From Erwinia endophytica (lineage in GTDB: Bacteria > Pseudomonadota > Gammaproteobacteria > Enterobacterales > Enterobacteriaceae), in assembly GCF_009295515.1 (NCBI RefSeq), contig NZ_RQVV01000032.1, positions 82,810 to 146,809 of the forward strand: a stretch of 64,000 nt of DNA, in the 5' to 3' direction. Positions 60,513 through 64,000 of the stretch are shown piece after piece. The translations under genes and the position numbers were made by a program. The notes under the pieces were generated by a model. That model searched no databases. It was not told the DNA's origin and saw only the letters and a program-made list of their open reading frames with translations. Every line of letters starts with the position of its first letter. The first letter of the stretch is position 1.

Positions 60513-61142
60513 TTATTTCTGGGTCAGCAGGAACTTCACCACGTTAACATATTGCTGCACGTAGTTATCCATTGAACTGGTATCCAGGCCGCCATTGTTC
60601 ACCATATATTTACCGTTAACAAACATGGCAGGAACACCACGCAGATCAACATCTTCTGCCGCTTTTTCCTGTTGAGCAACCAGTGATTTCACCACGAAGC
60701 TGTTCCATGCTGCATCATATTGTTCGGGAGTAATTCCAGCAGCTTTAACAAAAACATCTTTCAGGCTGTCAGGATCGGTAATGGTTTGCGTTTTTTGAAT
60801 ACCATCAAAGATAGGGGACGTCACTTTATCTTCCACCCCCAACGCCATGGCCACAGCCCAAGCCTGTGTCACAACTTTACCCATATCACCGCCAAGGAAT
60901 TCGACGTGATATTTCGTCACTTTAGTACCCTCTGGCAGGCTTTTCTTCACAGCATCGCTGACGTGCCAGACATGTTCAAACTCATAGCAGTGCGGACAGA
61001 AGAAAGAGAAGAACTCCAGAACCTGGGGTTCCCCGGCTGCAGGTTTCTGCAAAGTGATGTATTGCTGACCATCGGTAAATTGGGCTGCCGAAGCGCTGAA
61101 TGCCAGGACCATTCCAACCAGCGCAAATAAAATCTTTTTCAT
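60513..61142 (-). CDS. dsbA: thiol:disulfide interchange protein DsbA
   Basis: A 209-aa periplasmic oxidase that introduces disulfide bonds into secreted proteins. The signal peptide ([19 protein letters not shown]), active-site FFCPHCYEF (CPHC) and cis-Pro loop [10 protein letters not shown] are present. It lies 47 bases after srkA on the same strand; in E. coli the two are co-transcribed and Cpx-controlled. Confidence 0.97.
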   Translation of the reverse strand: MKKILFALVGMVLAFSASAAQFTDGQQYITLQKPAAGEPQVLEFFSFFCPHCYEFEHVWHVSDAVKKSLPEGTKVTKYHVEFLGGDMGKVVTQAWAVAMALGVEDKVTSPIFDGIQKTQTITDPDSLKDVFVKAAGITPEQYDAAWNSFVVKSLVAQQEKAAEDVDLRGVPAMFVNGKYMVNNGGLDTSSMDNYVQQYVNVVKFLLTQK

Positions 61143-61189
61143 TTAAATACTCTCTCCTCACAACAAATTAGGCAAATCGGAAAAGGCTA

Positions 61190-62182
61190 TCAACCCTGGA
61201 ATATGGGCATCAGTTGCAATGGTGGTTGTTGCAACAGCCTGACCTGCTCGTTAAAAATGGAAATCTGCCTGCACCAGAAATCCTCATCCGTCATCCATGA
61301 AAAACTGGCGGGAAATGCTGGATCCTGCCAACGGCGAACAACCCACGCCAGATAATAAACCATCCTCATAGCGCGTAAAGGCTCAATCAGTGACAATTCA
61401 TGTGAATCAAACTCACTGAATTCAGTATAGGCTTCCAGCAGAATGTCCCACTGAATACGTTGTTCCTGGCTATCACCATTGACCAACATCCACAAATCCT
61501 GGATAGCCGGGCCATTACGGGCATCATCCAGGTCAACAAACAGAGGACCATCGCGCCAAAGAATATTGCCGGGATGGCAGTCACCATGCAGGCGTAACGG
61601 CTGCCACTGAGTATGCCAGCAGTTTTGTAAAGTTGTTCCGAGCAAGCGAACACTGGTCAATAAATTTTCCTTCAGCTTGCCCGGAATCAAATTACTGGCT
61701 TCAAGCACCTGCAACGGCTCGGTAATATATTCCTGCAAACCGATGGTTGGACGAGCCGAGAAGATTTTCTTTCGTCCGGTCTGATGGATGCGACCAAGGT
61801 AGCGCCCAACCCACTCCAGATGATCGTAATTATCCGTTTCATACTGACGCCCTCCTAAGCCAGGGAACACCGTGAACAGGTAGCCCTCATGCTGATGTAG
61901 CGTTTTACCTTGCAGAACCAGAGGAGCCGCTACAGGCACTTCATCAGCCAATAGCTCAGCAGTGAACTGGTGTTCTTCTGTAATCTGCTGCGGCGACCAG
62001 CGTTGAGGGCGATAAAACTTCACCACATAACGCTTTTTATCTTCGTCCGTGAACTGATAAACCCGATTTTCATAGCTGTTCAACGCGGTAAGCCCAGACT
62101 CCACGCGAATTCCAGTTTCCCAGAGCGCATCCAGGATGGCGTCCGGGTCTAAATATTGAAAGTTAAACGCTGGTTCTTTCAT
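61190..62182 (-). CDS. srkA: stress response kinase A (SrkA/RdoA/YihE)
   Basis: A 330-aa aminoglycoside-phosphotransferase-like Ser/Thr kinase that counters programmed death under stress. The catalytic loop LRLHGDCHPGNILW and the metal site LFVDLDDARNGP are intact. E. coli 328 aa. First of the srkA-dsbA pair; divergence from yihD is not seen here, since yihD lies upstream on the same strand. Confidence 0.95.
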   Translation of the reverse strand: MKEPAFNFQYLDPDAILDALWETGIRVESGLTALNSYENRVYQFTDEDKKRYVVKFYRPQRWSPQQITEEHQFTAELLADEVPVAAPLVLQGKTLHQHEGYLFTVFPGLGGRQYETDNYDHLEWVGRYLGRIHQTGRKKIFSARPTIGLQEYITEPLQVLEASNLIPGKLKENLLTSVRLLGTTLQNCWHTQWQPLRLHGDCHPGNILWRDGPLFVDLDDARNGPAIQDLWMLVNGDSQEQRIQWDILLEAYTEFSEFDSHELSLIEPLRAMRMVYYLAWVVRRWQDPAFPASFSWMTDEDFWCRQISIFNEQVRLLQQPPLQLMPIFQG

Positions 62183-62254
62183 CCGGCATACTCGCAGATA
62201 ATCGCAATCAATGAACGATCAAGAATATCATTAGAGACGGATGAAAGGAGGGAT

Positions 62255-62524
62255 TTAATCTTTGATAATGCCACGCGCACGCAAGAGAGCGGTTTTGAAA
62301 TCTTCCTCATAGTCTTTTTTAAGACCTGGAATTTCTTCATTCTTGTCCGCACCACGCATTTTAAGATGATAGATCAATACATCATCCGTTAACTCGTCGA
62401 GTGGCTGAGTAAAACCGGCTTCTGCTGCGAGTTTCTGTAAAAATTGCACCAGATTCAGATCTGGCTCCTGTTGCCAGGCTGGCTGTAACAGTGACAGCAG
62501 TTCATTGAGACGATGACATTTCAT
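62255..62524 (-). CDS. yihD: YihD family protein
   Basis: An 89-aa cytosolic protein of unknown function (DUF1040), the same size as E. coli Yih[21 protein letters not shown] and [17 protein letters not shown] are the recognisable blocks. It is divergent from mobA and upstream of srkA. Confidence 0.92.
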   Translation of the reverse strand: MKCHRLNELLSLLQPAWQQEPDLNLVQFLQKLAAEAGFTQPLDELTDDVLIYHLKMRGADKNEEIPGLKKDYEEDFKTALLRARGIIKD

Positions 62525-62597
62525 GAATTTCTTCCTGTTCTAATCCCGATCCTGTTACGGTAGCAGGGTTAAACCCACAATAAAAGAGAGTGTAAGC

Positions 62598-63185
62598 GTG
62601 ACAGATAGCAATTTTCTATCTCCGTCTGTTGACGTGACCGGTGTTATTCTCGCAGGAGGGCGTGGTATTCGTATGGGGGGGGAAGATAAAGGACTGCTCC
62701 TCTATCAGGGAAAACCGCTTTATCAGCATGTACTGGCACGGCTGCAACCCCAGGTAAGCCGAATATACATCAACGCTAATCGTAACCTGGCGGCGTATCA
62801 GCAAAGCGGCCTGCCGGTAATCAGTGATTCATTGCCAGACTTTCCCGGCCCATTAGCAGGAATGCTTGCCGCGTTGGAAAATATCGAAACCGAATGGGCG
62901 GTATTTGTTTCATGTGATACACCAGCGTTACCGGAAAACCTGGTGTCGCATCTCTGGCAAGGTAAGCATCATGCTATGGCAGTCTGGGCCCAATCGGCAC
63001 AACGACAGCATCCAACATTAGCGCTATTGCATATCAGCCTGGCACCGGCACTGGCTTCTTTCCTGGCAAAGGGAGAAAGGAAAGTCATGCTTTTTCTACA
63101 ACAGGCGGGTGGCCACAGCGTACCTTTTGATGATTGCCCCGGTGCTTTTGCCAATATTAATTGTCCTGAAGATCTCTTGCTTTGA
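62598..63185 (+). CDS. mobA: molybdenum cofactor guanylyltransferase MobA
   Basis: A 195-aa GTP:molybdopterin guanylyltransferase producing the MGD cofactor. The nucleotide motif LAGGRGIRMGGEDKGLL and FVSCDTPALP are intact. mobB starts three bases after its stop. Confidence 0.96.
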   Translation: MTDSNFLSPSVDVTGVILAGGRGIRMGGEDKGLLLYQGKPLYQHVLARLQPQVSRIYINANRNLAAYQQSGLPVISDSLPDFPGPLAGMLAALENIETEWAVFVSCDTPALPENLVSHLWQGKHHAMAVWAQSAQRQHPTLALLHISLAPALASFLAKGERKVMLFLQQAGGHSVPFDDCPGAFANINCPEDLLL

Positions 63186-63188
63186 GGT

Positions 63189-63704
63189 ATGTCGATGATC
63201 CCGCTTTTAGCGATTACAGCCTTCAGTGGTACAGGTAAAACAACACTGTTAAAACAATTAATTACTATTATGAAAGCTCAAGGTATCCGTCCCGGTCTGA
63301 TCAAACACGCTCACCATAATATGGACATCGATATACCCGGTAAAGACAGCTATGAGCTGCGCAAAGCCGGAGCTGATCAAGTCATGGTCTTTAATCAGCA
63401 ACGCTGGGCGTTAATGACCGAAACGCCGCAACAACAACCTGATTTACAGTTTCTAACCAGTCGCATGGATCTATCATCGCTGGATATTATCTTGCTGGAA
63501 GGATTTAAACACGAGCCAGTAGCGAAAATTGCGCTGTGGCGAGAAGGGGAAAGAGAGCAGGCCCTGGATCAGCTGTTGGATGAACATGTCATCGCGGTCG
63601 CCAGTGATCGTAAAATTTCTGTCAACTATCCGCTGCTTGATCTTAATAACCCACAACAAATTGCTGGATTCATCGCTCAATGGCTGCAAAAACAGATAAT
63701 GTGA
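63189..63704 (+). CDS. mobB: molybdopterin-guanine dinucleotide adaptor MobB
   Basis: A 171-aa GTP-binding protein that assists MobA. P-loop AFSGTGKTTLLKQL, GLIKHAHHNMDIDIPGKDSYELRKAGA and LLEGFKHE. The second ATG (63195) has better spacing from GAGG than the first. Not essential for cofactor synthesis in E. coli. Confidence 0.95.
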   Translation: MSMIPLLAITAFSGTGKTTLLKQLITIMKAQGIRPGLIKHAHHNMDIDIPGKDSYELRKAGADQVMVFNQQRWALMTETPQQQPDLQFLTSRMDLSSLDIILLEGFKHEPVAKIALWREGEREQALDQLLDEHVIAVASDRKISVNYPLLDLNNPQQIAGFIAQWLQKQIM

Positions 63705-63715
63705 GCTTATAACGC

Positions 63716-63743
63716 AAAAAACCCCGACCTTCCGGTCGGGGCT
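63716..63743. terminator. rRNA operon terminator (bidirectional)
   Basis: The stem ccccgacc/ggtcgggg is flanked by AAAAAA, which becomes six U residues on the minus strand. It ends the rRNA operon and may also stop mobB transcription. Confidence 0.9.
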
Positions 63744-63755
63744 TCCGCTTGTTTG

Positions 63756-63875
63756 ATGCCTGGCAGTTCCCTACTCTCGCATGGGGAGACCCCACACTAC
63801 CATCGGCGCTACGGCGTTTCACTTCTGAGTTCGGCATGGGGTCAGGTGGGACCACCGCGCTAAAGCCGCCAGGCA
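63756..63875 (-). rRNA. rrf: 5S ribosomal RNA
   Basis: The 120-nt segment on the minus strand begins TGCCTGGCGGC, contains CCCATGCCGAACTCAGAAG and ends GGGAACTGCCAGGCAT. It is almost identical to E. coli 5S rRNA. mobB-rrf adjacency matches E. coli rrnA. Confidence 0.98.
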
Positions 63876-64000
63876 AATTCTTTGTGCCGTCCTGTCTCTT
63901 CCGCTCCGTGACTGCCTTAACGCCATGCCACAAAACAAAATCCTCCGGACCTCAGTCCGCAGAACAGCTAAATTCTTTATCCGCTAACAAGCTGAAAATT
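63876..64000 (-). other. 23S-5S rRNA intergenic spacer
   Basis: On the minus strand this is the spacer leading into 5S; the AGAATTTGCCTGGC junction matches E. coli operons. The 23S 3' end is not in the window, and no tRNA is seen. Confidence 0.7.

Overview
The window is about 64 kb of enterobacterial (Enterobacterales) chromosome. Gene content and order follow Escherichia coli closely in two blocks. Block 1 (1-12.5 kb and 30.4-43.7 kb) is waaE-coaD-mutM-rpmG-rpmB-radC-coaBC-dut-slmA-pyrE-rph-yicC ... yicG-ligB-gmk-rpoZ-spoT-trmH-recG-xanP-yicH. Block 2 (43.8-64 kb) is fabY-dtd-yihY-yihX-typA-glnA-glnL-glnG-yshB-hemN-yihI-csrC-engB-spf-polA-dsbA-srkA-yihD-mobA-mobB-5S rRNA. The two blocks are far apart in E. 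coli but joined here between yicH and fabY. The waaE-coaD linkage, that join and the loss of gltS, yihF and yihG argue against Escherichia/Salmonella and suggest a Pectobacteriaceae/Yersiniaceae-type lineage. This is inference; the sequence does not fix the genus.

Four stretches are accessory. (1) 7.3-11.5 kb is a three-gene ABC-2 exporter operon (HlyD-type adaptor, ATPase, permease) followed by an AT-rich gap holding a PlsC-like acyltransferase remnant. (2) 12.5-24.6 kb, downstream of yicC, is a mosaic integrated element. It starts with a P4-type integrase preceded by a 24-bp repeat that recurs at 23.25 kb. It holds an AlpA-like regulator and a DUF927 helicase-like protein, candidate iterons at both ends, and an orphan PAAR-DUF3289 type VI effector with a DUF943 immunity protein. 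A second, decayed integrase and a decayed IS110-family transposase follow. (3) 24.6-30.2 kb has an AzlCD exporter operon led by an unusual HTH-cupin-methyltransferase fusion, yjdM, and a divergent DJ-1/GlxA pair. (4) 38.8-40.4 kb has an orphan family 8 glycosyltransferase with 16 copies of a 9-bp repeat directly upstream.

The most unusual part is 14.7-16.6 kb. A miniature Tn3-family element with Tn1000-like inverted repeats is interrupted by an IS1111-subgroup IS110 element. The IS sits inside the Tn3-type terminal repeat and has the 7-bp/3-bp subterminal geometry of that subgroup. The untranslated region after its transposase, where this subgroup encodes its guide (seek/bridge) RNA, carries a 9-nt string complementary to the target DNA touching the right IS end. 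The Tn3-type end abuts a truncated ColE1-type plasmid origin in which RNA I and the RNA II promoter look intact. A ColE1-like plasmid therefore appears to have been captured in the chromosome, directly beside the effector/immunity pair.

The core genes cover coenzyme A synthesis, dUTP and pyrimidine metabolism, stringent response (spoT, rpoZ), DNA repair (mutM, recG, polA, ligB), nitrogen control (glnALG with NtrC sites and a sigma-54 promoter), haem synthesis, disulfide formation and molybdenum cofactor. Two known small RNAs (CsrC, Spot 42), a pyrE attenuator, a PurR operator before xanP and several terminators are visible. The window ends in the 23S-5S spacer of an rRNA operon read on the minus strand.
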